Below, piece after piece: positions 12,317 to 24,622 of a stretch of DNA of 64,000 nucleotides (its first letter is position 1; every line of letters begins with the position of its first letter). The translations under genes were made by a program, and so were the position numbers. The notes under the pieces are model-generated. The model was not told the origin of the DNA. It searched no databases and saw only the letters and a list, made by a program, of their open reading frames with translations. Source of the stretch: Semisulcospira habei (taxonomy: Eukaryota > Mollusca > Gastropoda > Semisulcospiridae); contig BTPG01000001.1 of assembly GCA_036245525.1 (NCBI GenBank), forward strand, positions 175,583,017-175,647,016, written 5' to 3'.

Positions 12317-12515
12317 TTAACTCATTCAGCCCCGGCGAACGTATTTCCCAAATTTTGAAGGCGTCATCTAACGACTATGCACCTGTTGCAGGAGATGGAC
12401 CGACCATGATAATTCAAGGGCAGTGCCAGATTAGCTTGGCGCCGATAGGCACTACTCTTGAATTATCATGGTCGACCCATCTCCTGCTGTAGTGCGTAAG
12501 GGCTCAATGGGTTAA
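12317..12515. mobile_element. Family-2 TTAA hairpin MITE
   Basis: TTAACTCATTCAGCCCCGGC left, CTCAATGGGTTAA right. Hairpin core with GATAATTCAAGGGCAGTGCC; part of the right arm is lost (CGATAGGCACTAC). The TTAA ends suggest piggyBac-type. Confidence 0.88.
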
Positions 12516-12574
12516 TGTTGCTTTCTGTGTACTGATATTGCAAAATGTATGACAGTACATATCAGCATTGACTT

Positions 12575-12790
12575 TCACCCCTTGCTGCCAGTTATGACGA
12601 TTTACGCGTTTGAAATCATTACACACTGCACTGATCGAAATTCGCGTCAAAAACACAGATGTAAATGGGACCAAAATTAGGCACAAAGAACACGGAACTA
12701 ACAAGAGACATAAATCCTCATGAGCCCCCGCCACTGCGGGGGCTCATGAGGATTCATGTCTCTTGCGGCTAGGTAGCGTTCGCCTTCCCC
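12575..12790. mobile_element. Family-3 MITE (reverse)
   Basis: CACCCCTTGCTGCCAG left, hairpin ACAAGAGACATAAATCC ... GGATTCATGTCTCTTG with a near-perfect AGCCCCCGC/GCGGGGGCT tip. Confidence 0.78.
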
Positions 12791-13102
12791 CCTCCCCCCC
12801 CCCACCCCCACCCCCGCAGTTATGAGGTTAATGATGTTTATCTGACATTTCCCAGATATAGATGTCTAAATTACAAAGAACGTTTTACAGTTTGACTACT
12901 TTTGTACCACAAGTCTACTCCGCTTACCAGAAGATCGGATATAGCAAGTCGGATATAACGACACTTTTCAGAGGTCCGGCGGCTGTTCAGTTTCTGTGTA
13001 AATTACTTCTCTTATAACAAACTTCGGATATAACAACAAGAAAAAAGTTCCCAAGGCGATTTGTTATATCCAGACTGAGTTTACAGCCTCATAGTAGCGA
13101 GG

Positions 13103-14290
13103 TTAACCCATTCAGCCCTGACTCACTACGGCAGGAGATGGGTCGACCAAGCTAATTTGGCACTTCCCTTGAATTATCATGGTCGATTGTTACGTGGTGG
13201 AGTCGTAGTCGTAGTATGATAAACACACCAGACGCACGCACGTAAGGTTCTTTTTAAATAAACTTCATTCAGCTGCAACCCGTCACACGTGGCTTAAGGA
13301 TGTTGACAATACTGGAGTAACAGTTCCAACAATATTTTAATTCAGCAATGCGATCTGCACACAATGCATTCCCAAATGCACCTACACTGATACAATGTCT
13401 TCTCTTCTGCAAATGTCAACACTGGCGACACAAAGTTCCTCATATACTCCGCCGTTACGCTGCGTCTCTCACAATGTAACCCTATACGGGCCACGTATCT
13501 ACGATAAACTGTGTGTCCCTACAACTGACCCGGCAATGCGTGACAATGTACACACGTGGCTTACTAGCAACAACTTTTATAGTAAAACTACTTTCCAGAA
13601 AAATCTAATGAATTTACACAATGCAACCAATCAGAACGGAACACGTTACTGAAACTCATAAATATTAATTTTAAAAAAATGCACTTTCTAGAATAACTAA
13701 ACTGGTCTACAAAATTCGACTGCTCATTTCAGCCCCAAATCCCAATATGTAATGATATCACACAAAAATATGGCAAACCGTTTACGACTTTTCACAACAC
13801 ACAAAGAACGGCTGCTAATTTCACGCGCACAGTAAACAACTATGACTAGCAACTTTGCTACTGTGTTACATAAATGTTCCTTACTCTTTTGACGTCACAT
13901 GTACGAGGTCGCTAGACAGCACGACCCTGATTCGAATGTTCTGGTTCATTCTCAGCTAATCTACGCAAAACAAAAATCGACCGCTCTTCTCCGGCCCGGC
14001 CGTGCGACTTTTCTAGAAGCTTCCGGACTAAAATTAGCGTATCATAACAAAGCCAAATCCGCTATCATGCACGAACGATAAAGAATCTCACTGAAAAGGT
14101 ACGTGATACGTAACCTTGATAGCTCAAATAAATATCGGATCGTTTCCTACGATTAACACATGTCTCCTCTCACAGGACAACACAACCACAATCGTAACAT
14201 CGATCCATCTCTTGCAACAGGTGTCATCCAACGTCGTTAGATGACGCCTCCAAAATTTGGGAAATACGTGCGTCGGGCTGAATGCGTTAA
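13103..14290. mobile_element. Family-2 MITE split by a solo LTR
   Basis: Left part 13103-13187 (TTAACCCATTCAGCCCTGAC, deleted left arm), right part 14200-14290 ending GGGCTGAATGCGTTAA. The 1012-bp LTR lies between, with a 5-bp duplication. Confidence 0.85.
13188..14199. mobile_element. Solo LTR inserted in a family-2 MITE
   Basis: 1012 bp starting TGTTACG and ending CGTAACA (TG...CA termini), flanked by a 5-bp duplication TCGAT (13183-13187 and 14200-14204). Removing it restores a continuous MITE reading GGTCGATCCATCTC. No gag-pol is present, so a solo LTR of a Ty3/Gypsy-like or BEL-like element is the best reading. Confidence 0.8.
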
Positions 14291-14302
14291 GCTTATGCCG
14301 TG

Positions 14303-14514
14303 CGACTTCCAGCAACCAACGAGAGCAAAGCCACGGCGGATGAACAGACGTACCAGAAGCATTGACAACACTCCAAACATCTCCAAGAGGCACAGATCCT
14401 CACAAGCCCAGAGGTCTCGTGAAGATCTATGCCTCTTGGAGATGTTCGGAGTGGTGTCTATGTTTACGACAGGAGTTGGTTATCCGCCTCTCGTTCGTTG
14501 CTGGGAGTCGTACC
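14303..14514. repeat. Large imperfect palindrome related to the family-3 hairpin
   Basis: Outer arms CGACTTCCAGCAACC and its complement at 14495-14513, inner arms ACACTCC...ATCTCCAAGAGG with matching complement. The family-3 hairpin core (CAAGAGGCACAGATCC) sits at the centre, so symmetry extends about 105 bp each side. Confidence 0.75.
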
Positions 14515-14648
14515 GTAAACAGAACCTCACTATGTGAGGCAAGGGATCCGCGAGCAACAACCACAGATCCTTCTCACGCAGATTGTTGGAGCACAAGAGT
14601 TTTACGTAACATGATCCATTGCATTACACGCTCACATGCCCGTAAGCA

Positions 14649-14866
14649 TTAACCCTTTTCATCCTGATACACCCAGTGCTTGAAATAAATATCACTGTGA
14701 CAGTTCAAGGGTGGTGCCAGAATAGCTTGGCGCTCCAGGCGCCACGCTATTCTGGCACAACCCTTGAACTAAAACGGTTGATCTGTCTCCTAATCTGTGA
14801 TGTTGCCTTCATAAAGCAATAAGCAAATATTTAAAAAAAAATCAGCCTCAGGATGTAAAGGGTTAA
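14649..14866. mobile_element. Family-4 TTAA hairpin MITE
   Basis: TTAACCCTTTTCATCCTGA left, AGGATGTAAAGGGTTAA right. The ends differ from families 1 and 2, yet it carries the same hairpin core (AATAGCTTGGCGCTCCAGG). Confidence 0.85.
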
Positions 14867-15085
14867 AGGTCCCACAGTGGGCCCACGCGCGGTGGAGGAG
14901 TCAGTGAAGCGTTGGCGGCCCGGCCGGGATCTCAGTCACACAACTGAAAACAACACTTCTGTAAAAGCCACGTGTAAGCTGCTCCGCCTGAATTTGTGTT
15001 GCTTAGATGCTGAGATAAAACGATGATGCCTATTTTGTTCATTCTTTGAAATATTGGTTCATTCAGCGACCATAAGTGACAAACG

Positions 15086-15199
15086 TATATGGGTACAAAT
15101 TGGTCTGAGCAAGAGGCATAGATCCTCATCTGGATGGGGCTCACGAGGATCTATGTCTCTTGTAGCTGGTTCACGTTTTCTCGGCAGTGAGGGGATTAA
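15086..15199. mobile_element. Family-3 MITE, left-truncated
   Basis: Hairpin around CAAGAGGCATAGATCC, right end TCGGCAGTGAGGGGATTAA. Confidence 0.75.
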
Positions 15200-15313
15200 C
15201 CACAACACATCTGTACACTGTTTTATCTTGGTGATTACAAAGCGTGTCTCCTTCGGCTCTGCTGATACTTTTATTGCGTTTGAAATGATTGGCAGTCACG
15301 TTTCTCGTTCGGA

Positions 15314-15484
15314 TTAACCCCTTTGCTGCGGAAAAAAAGTGAACATGATACCAGACACATGGGAATCTAGGCCTCTTGCTGACACCACTTTGAATTAATG
15401 TTCCTTCAACGACTGGGAATTTTGCACGTTGAATTTACAGTGATTTCAATATGACGCTCTGTCTCCTGTGGTAGTGAAGGGGTT
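15314..15484. mobile_element. Family-3 MITE without hairpin left arm
   Basis: TTAACCCCTTTGCTGCGG left, GTAGTGAAGGGGTTGA right. Interior keeps TAGGCCTCTTGCTGACACC but lacks the left arm. Confidence 0.78.
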
Positions 15485-15762
15485 GATATGAAATGTCAGG
15501 AACTCGTCGCCTTGATCAGTCATAGTCGGGTCTCACTTCCAGTCCCTCATTTCCACCTTCATCCGGCTGGGACCGGATCCTGGAGTCTCGGATTGCAGTC
15601 TCCAGTTTGGCCCAACTGCGTACTCGCTCACCACTTTCAGATCGCCCTGCGGATGAGCATAAAAATGACCCAGTAATGCAAGTCCTGTTTCTGAAATCGT
15701 ACAACTACTAATCAAATCATTAAGATATGAAAAACACACACACACAAAAACACCCTCTGTTA

Positions 15763-16075
15763 ATAATAATAATAATAATACCGTTATTATATAGGCGCTT
15801 TTTCTCAATTTTGGGGAAATCGACTCAAAGCGCCGCGCCTGAAACCCAACACACACACTCACGAAACAGACACGGATTTACGCCATTTAAGACAAACACA
15901 GTACAAGACAAACGAAGGGCCAGTCAGCTACTGAAGTTACAGAGATTTTTGATCGCTTGTATTTGAAATTTGTAAAGTGGCCTGAGACCGGTACCAAAGT
16001 GGGGGGGGGGGGGGGTGGAAGAACCGGAGTACCCGGAGAAAGAACCCCCGACGGTCCGCCCGAATTCTTTTTCAT
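15763..16075 (+). repeat. SINE-like interspersed repeat, copy 1
   Basis: (TAA)n then GTTATTATATAGGCGCTTT (L2-type tail complement), CTCAAAGCGCCGCGCCTGAA, and a right part GATCGCTTGTATTTGAAAT ... GGAGTACCCGGAGAAAG. Copy 2 is at 33541-33846. Confidence 0.7.
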
Positions 16076-16266
16076 GAAACATAGTGCTCAGACATGAATT
16101 GTGAAGATCTTCTGTGTTTCAGGCGAACAGTCGAAATACTGCTACCGGCCGTTCCACTTCATCTTCTGTGTTTGACAGAAACAATATAGGCTGATATATT
16201 TCATTATTAAGACAGAGGAAAACCGAGCTTGACTGACCCATAGACCAAGCTAATTTGACACAACCC

Positions 16267-16488
16267 TTAACCCATATCATACTGAGGCTAAAAGCTTCTA
16301 GTTTGTACACTGCCATATGCAAGCTACATTATAGTACTTACAGATAAGGATTAGACAATGGCTTTAGTTCAAGGATGGTGCCAGAATAGCTTGGCGCCTA
16401 GAGGTGCCAAGCTATTCTGGCACCACCCTTGAACTATTTTAGTCAAACTTATTTCACACCCTGGTGTATTCCGAATGATAAGGGTTAA
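16267..16488. mobile_element. Family-4 TTAA hairpin MITE
   Basis: TTAACCCATATCATACTGAGG left, AATGATAAGGGTTAA right. Hairpin with TTAGTTCAAGGATGGTGCC arms and the GGCGCC tip variant GGCGCCTAGAGGTGCC. Confidence 0.8.
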
Positions 16489-16689
16489 ACTATCATGTTT
16501 GGCCCATCTTCACAAACCGGATACTGTTAGATAACACCTTTAGAATTGAGCACGCGTGGCAGAATAACGTGTATACACCTAATGTGTCTGGCTTTACCTG
16601 AATATCGCGGTTCCACCATCTGATGTAGCGCGCCCATTGTGGTCCTCTTAGAACCTGCTCGAAAGACAAACTTTTTTGTTTAATGGTAA

Positions 16690-16853
16690 GATTTCCCAAA
16701 TTTGGGAGGCGTCATCTAAAGACTATGCACCAGTTGCAGGAGATGGATCGACCATGATAATTCAAGGGCCGTGCCAGATTAATCTGGCACTACCCTTGAA
16801 TTATCATGGTCGACCCATCTCCTGCTGTAGTGCGTCAGGGCTGAATGGGTTAT
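16690..16853. mobile_element. Family-2 hairpin MITE, short loop
   Basis: Hairpin with AGTGCC-type arms meeting at AGATTAATCT, so the GGCGCC tip is missing. TTAA ends degenerate; the right end reads GGGCTGAATGGGTTATAA. Confidence 0.75.
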
Positions 16854-16861
16854 AATAATAA

Positions 16862-17764
16862 TAATAAAATAATTACGGTATTTATAATGCGCTTATCTTA
16901 TAATAATTATAACTCTAAGCGCGCACTCACAACTCGCGCACGCATGCGCACGCTTTAGACAACGACTCACGTACCCCAAATAGTGAAATACATTACGACA
17001 GTCTGCTTAGGGTGGGGAGTGTGGTGGTATAGTGCTAGAACTGTTGAAAGAGGTGAGTTTTGAGGGCGGACTGGAAGGAGGAGAGAGGGTGTTTCTGACG
17101 AAGAGAGAGTGGGAGAGTGTTCCAGGTGGATGGGCCGTATAATGAGAAGGAGCGGGGGCCAAAAGTGCTGAGTTTGGTGCGGGGGATGTGGAGGCGGAGA
17201 GGGTCGGAGGCGGAGCGGAGGGAGCGGGGAGGAGTGTAAGGGTGAAGTAAGTTTGAGAGATAGGCGGGAGCGCAGTTGTTCAGGGATTTGTAGCAGAGAG
17301 ACAGAATGTTGTATTGGATGCGTTGGGGGATGGGAAGCCAGTGAAGGAGTTTGAGCAGGGGAGTGATGTGGTCGGATTTTTTCTTTCTGATAACGAGGCG
17401 GGCAGCATTGTTCTGGACGCGCTGGAGAGTGAAAGAGGTGGAGTGAGGGAGACCGGAAAGGAGAGAGTTGCAGTAGTCGATGCGAGATAGGATGAGAGAG
17501 ACAGCAAGTTTGGTGGCAGCTTCGGTAGTGAGATATTTTCTGATCTGACTGATGCGGCGGAGGTGCAAGTAGCATGCCTGGGCCGTGGTGAAGACGAAAC
17601 TGGTCATAGAAAGAGATGAATCGAGGATAACGCCGAGGTTTTTGGCCGAGTCAGAGAGGGAGATGGGGGTGCTGTCGAGTTGAAGGTGGAGCCCGGGAGG
17701 GAGAGAGATGGGAAAGTTTCTGGCGAGTGCCTACCAGCATGGCTTCCGTTTTGTCGTCATTCAG
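16862..17764 (-). mobile_element. 5'-truncated L2/CR1-like LINE
   Basis: On the minus strand an RT C-terminal region ([48 protein letters not shown]) is open from 17607 to 17035; upstream pieces are in shifted frames. The 3' end carries an AAGCGC-type tail and (TTA)n. It is truncated next to the MITE at 17765. Confidence 0.88.
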
Positions 17765-17941
17765 TTTAACCATTAAATGCCGAGTAAAGGTGAACACAAT
17801 CCAACTTCAAGCAATTGCGGTGGCTTATGAGGATCTATGCCTCTTGCTAAAACCATGTTCTTTTGATGGCGTGGCTCTACGCGCATATTTAACATAGATT
17901 TTAGAAACACAATCTGCGTCCACTGACAGTGAAGGGGTTAG
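17765..17941. mobile_element. Family-3 MITE, one arm short
   Basis: TTAACCATTAAATGCCGAG left, CAGTGAAGGGGTTAGG right; the right arm GAGGATCTATGCCTCTTGC is intact, the left arm mostly lost. Adjoins the LINE at 16862-17764. Confidence 0.78.
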
Positions 17942-18480
17942 GACATTTGAGTGGGATATGGATCGACAATGACAGATTAATGGCAAAGCTGGATTAACTA
18001 GAGCTCCACGCCCGGGAAGGACTGAAGCTGATATAACCCTGTTTTTGATCAACTAGAGCTCCACGGCCGGAAAGGACTGCAGCTGATATAACCCTGTTCT
18101 TGATTAACTAGAGCTACACGCCCCGGAAGGACTGAAGCTGATATAACCCTGTTCTTGATTTACGACTGGTACAGCTGGTACACAATCCGTGACGCACCAC
18201 AAAGTCGGAATGAGTTCACACAAATCACACCCAAAGTTTAAAACAATGATTCAATACAAAGCAGCCAAACAATCCGCATCACACACCAAAACCCCCCACT
18301 AAAAAAACAAACAAACAACCTAAACAAAATGTAAACAATGCCACATAAAACCAAAGCAGCATACCAGGTGCCTGGTCCCAGCTGTAGCCAAGGTTTTCGC
18401 CAACAGACAGCCTCTGAGCCCTCAGTTGTTGCCTCATCTGACGACTTCCAGCATCCTTCATTTGAAGATGCTCTCTCTGG

Positions 18481-18509
18481 TCAATTTTTGCCCAACGTGT
18501 TCGATTCAT
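18481..18509 (-). CDS. Myosin-MH2 exon 24 (last coding exon, tentative)
   Basis: Acceptor TTCTTTCAG. Joined in phase to exon 23 it adds NESNTLGKN and a TGA at 18483-18481. No SMAD SSxS phospho-tail is present. Another frame of the same exon is open for about 77 codons, so the C-terminus is the least certain part of the model. Confidence 0.5.
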
Positions 18510-21500
18510 CTGAAAGAAAGGTATAGTTCTAGATTTAGTAATCAATCAATCAATCAATCAATCAATGAACCAACCACCCAACAAGTCAGGCAGGCAGGCA
18601 GGCAGTCAAGCAATCAATCAAGCGAGCAATAAAACAATTACCATTCATTTGTTCGTTCGCACGCTCGTTCGTGTCTTCCCTCGCTTGTTTTTTTGCGTCC
18701 ATCCATCCATTGTTTCACTCATTCATTCATTTGTTCCCACAAGTTAGCCATCCACGCAGTCAGTCCGTTTTGTCAGCCACTCCATGGCGAGAACTATTGC
18801 TGTCTCTGTAGTCACGGTTCCCGGTAAACAGAGGTCTTCCAGACGACGACGGCCGCAGTTGGCCCGCGCAAGGCAGTGCAAGGGCCAACTGTCTCGCACT
18901 TCGGCCTGTAGACCTTTTGCTACTGGGGCTGTCGTTTGTCTTGCCTAGTGCTAGGTGTATTGTGTGCTGCTCTGTGATTGTGTAGCCGCAAGATCCAAAA
19001 TCACGTACCAGCCCACATTTAATCTTTCGGTGTCGGTAGCGATTTTAGTTGCGATGATTCCTGGAAAAATCCTAGGGACTAAAACCGCTGCCGACACCTA
19101 CATGGTTACACTTTGCCATACATACTCTCGACCTTGCGTCGTCCTCTTCAAGCTGCGTCACTTTATCCTCTTCTGACGTCATATTCATCTGGGCTGACTG
19201 CAGCTGCGCCTCTCTGATGACTGTCCACAGAAACTATCTTGAAATCTCGGCGGTATAATATGTACCTATAAGTACGTTATGACTAAACACTTTTTTTTTA
19301 AAGCAAAAAACACCGCAGTTGGTGACATTAAAAAGACAATACTTGTCCCATAACAAAATCTCTTGACTGTTGGTATATCAAATAATTTTCATAGTTTATC
19401 ATACGACAAACGGCCATATTTGGACTTGGTCTGATCTGACAGGTGTCTTGAAGGTCCACACAATTATTCAAGAACCCAGGCAGCCTTTTTTTCTGTTCGT
19501 TGAGCTGTAAACACCAAGCAACCAGTGAAATTGTGACCCTTTTCACACGCAGATACCAGATATTGAATTGTTTTGCTTTTTCGCTATTTGGTATTCGTGC
19601 CAAAGTGCAATATAAAGAGCTGAACCCAATTTTAACCCTTTTAATTGTTGCCAGTGGATTCAGATCATGTTTTGAAGTCTCCCATATTTCAACACCAAAG
19701 ATCGTCAGCCGCCCAAGGTTCATGGATACAGCGGCGTCACCAAGAGGCACAGATCCTCATAAGCCCCCCGCAAAAGGCGGGGCTCACGAAGATCTGTGTC
19801 TCTTGCAGTTAGATGTATTTACTTTTTCTCGGCATGGAAGGGGTTAACAGATACGCTTACGTGAATCATAAACTGTAGTACTCACTCTCCTCCGAGTCTA
19901 GAGCATGCAGCGCTTTCAGGTTGACCACACACAGCCAGCACGCAGTGTCCAGGTCGCTGAACTCATCACGCCCCAAGCTTAGACCTATTACACATGCGCG
20001 ACGCAGTCTTGACCTTGAGAAGCGATGTTGTTTAATGTCAAGAGCAATTTTGCTACGAAACTCCTTTATATCGAAAACCTGTTAACAGATACGACAACAA
20101 TCGATGAAACAGACTTCAGTAGTCAGACAGCGTGGCCATCTCAAAGGACCATAATTTTGGCGAGAATATAAACAACTAAACAGCTTTTGCTCACCCCACA
20201 CAATTTTTAAAATCAAAATATATGCACTGGCGTTAAATAAGATCGCTGAACATTGCTGAAATGCTTCTGTCCATTTCTAGCCATTTTTCTGGTTTAATGT
20301 TTATTGCTGGATATACAATGTGAGCTACGTGTGTCAAAGGAAGGAAACTCAGGAAGTTAATGAGCACATACCTTGATCATCTTCTCCTGCGGAAGCTGTC
20401 CTTTGCAAAGGACTACATCAGCTGACAGACACCCCACATCCGGGTTATCCAGGCCCTTGACGATGATTGGATGATCGCAGAGACGACACGCCCACACGCT
20501 TCCATCCGCATCTCTCTTCAGGCGAACTCCCTGATGGAAAGAAGCATTCGGCGTTTGAGAAGCAAAAGGCCATTTTAATTTTGTACTCTTCAATTGTCAT
20601 GTCTAGAAATAATCGTGGGTATACAATATTTTAACTTGTGTACTCCCCAGATAGACCCACTCTAGGAGTAGGCCACCAGTACATTTCCATTCAAATGAGA
20701 TGCTAAGCATCTCATTTGAATGGAAGTGTACTTGTGGCGTACTCCCCGAGTTGTCTGTCTGGAAGTACACACGCAAACGGTACGGGATTCATTTCAAAGT
20801 TGAGCACTTTTATCGCCATCATCACTATTTCAATCATACCACTCTGATACATGAAGCTTTCCATACAACTACCCAACTACAATACGAGAATATTACTCAG
20901 CCATTTTACTGATACACCATAGCAAGATATGGATTGACCATAATAGTTCAAGGGTGGTGCCATAATAGCTTGGCGCCTTCCTGAATTGTAATGCAGTCCT
21001 GCAAAATATGGGTATTTCGTACGTGGGAAACAATGGGACAAACACAGCTCTATGAGATCCCTTTGCACCTCTTTCGCAGCAGCACCGATCTCTTTGAGTA
21101 AAAGGGTTTCGGATCGACGTAGGCATTATTTATCCTACGCAGAGGTCAACTTAGACCATGGTCAGCCAGAGGATGTTTAGCTTACAAGGATGCAAATCAG
21201 CGGTCACCTCTTGAATGAACGATCTGTGATAGGCGGTTTCTTCGTCGCGTGCAGGGTTCCGACACGCACCCAGGCCAAATCTGAGGGGAAAACGAACAAA
21301 GAAATAAACAAACAAGCATACAAAGAAAGAAACGAATCGACCAGTCGTCCAACCACACAGACATTATAAATACAAACAATCTAAGGGAAGAAAGGCTATG
21401 GATGTCAGACCATGAGCCACTGAATCAAAGGTATGGCTAAACTGCCGTCAAACTAGGACAGTCATTCACCATTGGGTGGATTTGATCTGTGCCTTCCCAT

Positions 21501-24500
21501 CAAACTAATCTGGCAATGCACTTGGGCTGTCAAGGCCGATCCATCTCCAGCTATGATGACTCAACGTTGACAGTTGTACTGGTAAGAAACTTGGTTCTAG
21601 ACTGATGTTGCCAACTCTTCGGCTGTCGGTAGAAGGGTTAGAAGTAAATACCTGTCCCCATCAAAGACCGTGAAGGAGCCATCCACTATGACAGAGCGAG
21701 CCTCCACGTAGGCTTTGGCCACCTGCTTGCTCCGCTCCATGTAAATGATCTTGGCCCAGGTAGCTTCCGGCAAGGAATCTTGGGAAGACAGCACTCTTTC
21801 CACCACATCCTTCAAAACCAAGAATGCAAATTACAAATAAACTCAATAAATACTGCTTTCGTCATCCTTTCATAGTAGGCCTACTTGTTTTGTTTTATTT
21901 CGTTATCGGTGAGGGCTGTCTGGTGTGTCCGTTGTTGGTTTTATGGTATACGTGTGTCTTTTTGTGTGTGAGCTTTTTTTGGTTGGTGTGTTCTTTTTGT
22001 TATTCTTATTTTTCTTGTACATCTTGTCGCGTGAGAATGTATGTTAGGGACTATGTATGTGCTGTAGGATGCAGGGTGTATGTATGTTAGTATGTCATTT
22101 GTACGGCGCCTAGAGCTTTTCTATCGAAAGTACAGGCGCCTTAAAAATATACATTATTATTATTATTATTGTTATTATTATTAAATTAAAAGGTTGCGAT
22201 CGAGCATCAAGAAACGTGTCAATAAACGTTTTCAATCAACTACTGAAAAAAGAGGCTTTTGATTCAGTTCAATAGTAAATGATGCAGTCTCTCTTGGCTT
22301 GACTTCGCGAACGAAGATTCTATAGGGCTTGCCCTCGTCGTCTGCAAGCATTTTCGTGACTGCGGAGGCCAATCCGGGACAGGCAGGTTCGACCGCAGTG
22401 GCTGCAGGGGAAGGTCTGGTCAGGGTTCTGAGTTACGACAACTCTGTTTTTTCTCCTGAGCCGCTTGTCCTTGAGGTTAGCATGTCGGCGCCAAGCTAAT
22501 CTGGTATTACCCTTGAATTATCATGGTCGATCCATTTCCTGCAACTGGTGCATAGTCGTTAAATCACGCCTTCAAAATTTGGGAAGTACGTCATTGGGGT
22601 TGAAAGAGTTAAACCTGTGCAATTTGGCCACGTGTAATGACGGTCTGCCAATATTAGCGCTAACACGTTTGACAATCGGAATTGCATTGCTACATTTTAA
22701 TGCAATCCAGACCAAAAAGATGACTGTCAAGCGTGTGTTGTACCCGTCTTTTCTAAGCGTGTTTCTTTCTCCGTTGGGTATTTCTTTACATTTTAATGAA
22801 TAGGAAAAAGAGAAAACGGAAAACGTTTGAGTGAAAACTCCGCCCACATTATAAAAGAGCTGGTCGTCATCCAACATGAGAGAAGACCGGCTGTCATCGT
22901 GCAGACTGTAGTGGCGATTCTCGCCGTAACGCTGGCCTGTGTACGGGTCGCCTCCACCTCGCCTGTTCTGGCTGCCTCGAGGGTGATGATCTCGGTGGAT
23001 GGCGTGTTGAAGCTGCGTACGACAATATAAATAATGACTGCTGGTCTAACGATTCTACACACAATAAAAATGTGTTTCCTGCTCTGTGACTTTGGACCTT
23101 ACGGTTCTGGGGCCGTAAAGTCCAAAATCACAGACCATCGTAACATAAACAAGTAATGCCTGCGTGCCCACATTTAGTCTCTTTTGTTACTTATCCGTCA
23201 ATCAGTTCCTGCATAGTCAATGTTCGTTTGCTTCGGGGTTGTTTTTTTTATTCCGTAGTTGTTCCCATGTTTTGTTGATTGTTTCTTTAATCGTCTCCTT
23301 ATAAACATGAATGTTCATTTTATTAACTCATTCTACCCCAGACACACCACAGCAAGATAAGGATCGACCATGATAGTTCAAGGGTGATGCCAGAATAGCT
23401 TGGCGCCCATGGGCGCCAAGCTATTCTGGCATCACCCTTGAACTATCATGGTCGCTCTGCAATGCAGTCTTCAGAGGACAATGGCAAAATTTAAGGAATT
23501 CGGTGTTGGGGTAGAAAGAGTTAAGAAAACATAATCCAAATAAGACTACAAATAAACACTGCTTAACCCCTTCCCTGCCACTGTACGTACATGTTTTGTG
23601 TCTGAAATCGGCGTTTATTCAATAACAAAAAGTCACAACCGTCCCAGGAACATGGATACAAGCTGGTGTCAGCAAGAGACATAGATCCTCATGCACCCCA
23701 CAGGCGCGGGGGCTCATGAGGATCTATGTCTCTTGCAGTTGGATCGCGTTCAGTTTTTCTCTGCAGTGAAGAAGTTAAATTAAGGCATGTCAGATTGAAA
23801 AGATAAGACCTTGCCTACCGGATCATCGTTAGCTCACCTGGGATTCGAACCTGTTCCTGTCGTGGTCTGCCTGTTCCTGAACTGCCCTCCATGCCCACGC
23901 GCCTGCGCGGCTGACTTCATCTAAGAAATTACCAATCGCAGCTTCCTGTTGCTGGGACGTCATCTTGCCTCTCACGCGCCTGCGCACTAGGAATCCCCGG
24001 ACGGCGCTCTGCGCGATGATGATGTTGCGTATGTCCTGAGCCTTCAGGGCGTGCAGTCTGTGCACGTGCCAGTACCGCAGAAATACCTGCATGAGAAAGA
24101 CTTATTCATGAATTGTCTATAATAGGAAAAAGGCTATCGTTCAAGTTGTATTTTCAACAATGAGTTTTGTTTCTTCGCATTAAAAATGGAGACGAAACAA
24201 AAGAAAAAGTTATGCAAGCAAAATGTAGTAAAACCATACTGTTCCCGCAAGGGTTTCATGTGAAAGGAAAACAGAAAACCCTCTAAGTTACAAACATGAA
24301 ACACGACGTTTCGGATCAAAGATCCTTCTTCTCGGTGATATGGAAACAACGTAAAACAGAAAACAACACACGATAGAAAGAAAAGACGTCATCTTGTATA
24401 GAGAAAATTTAGAAAGACGTCAAAAAAATGTTCACGAGAAAGAGAGAACAGAAGATACATAATGACGCAAATACACACGTACAAAACACGTAGCACAAAA

Positions 24501-24565
24501 CGTCACTACACGCATTCGCATTTACTCGTGCCTGCTGCCGCTCAAGTACATAATAATGATATATG

Positions 24566-24622
<57 letters not shown>

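Noticed and set aside
20372..21809. Separate SMAD gene behind the myosin
   Set aside because: No start codon or promoter-like gap separates them; exon 19 to exon 20 keeps phase 0, and no MH1 exons are seen. Still to be confirmed by transcripts.
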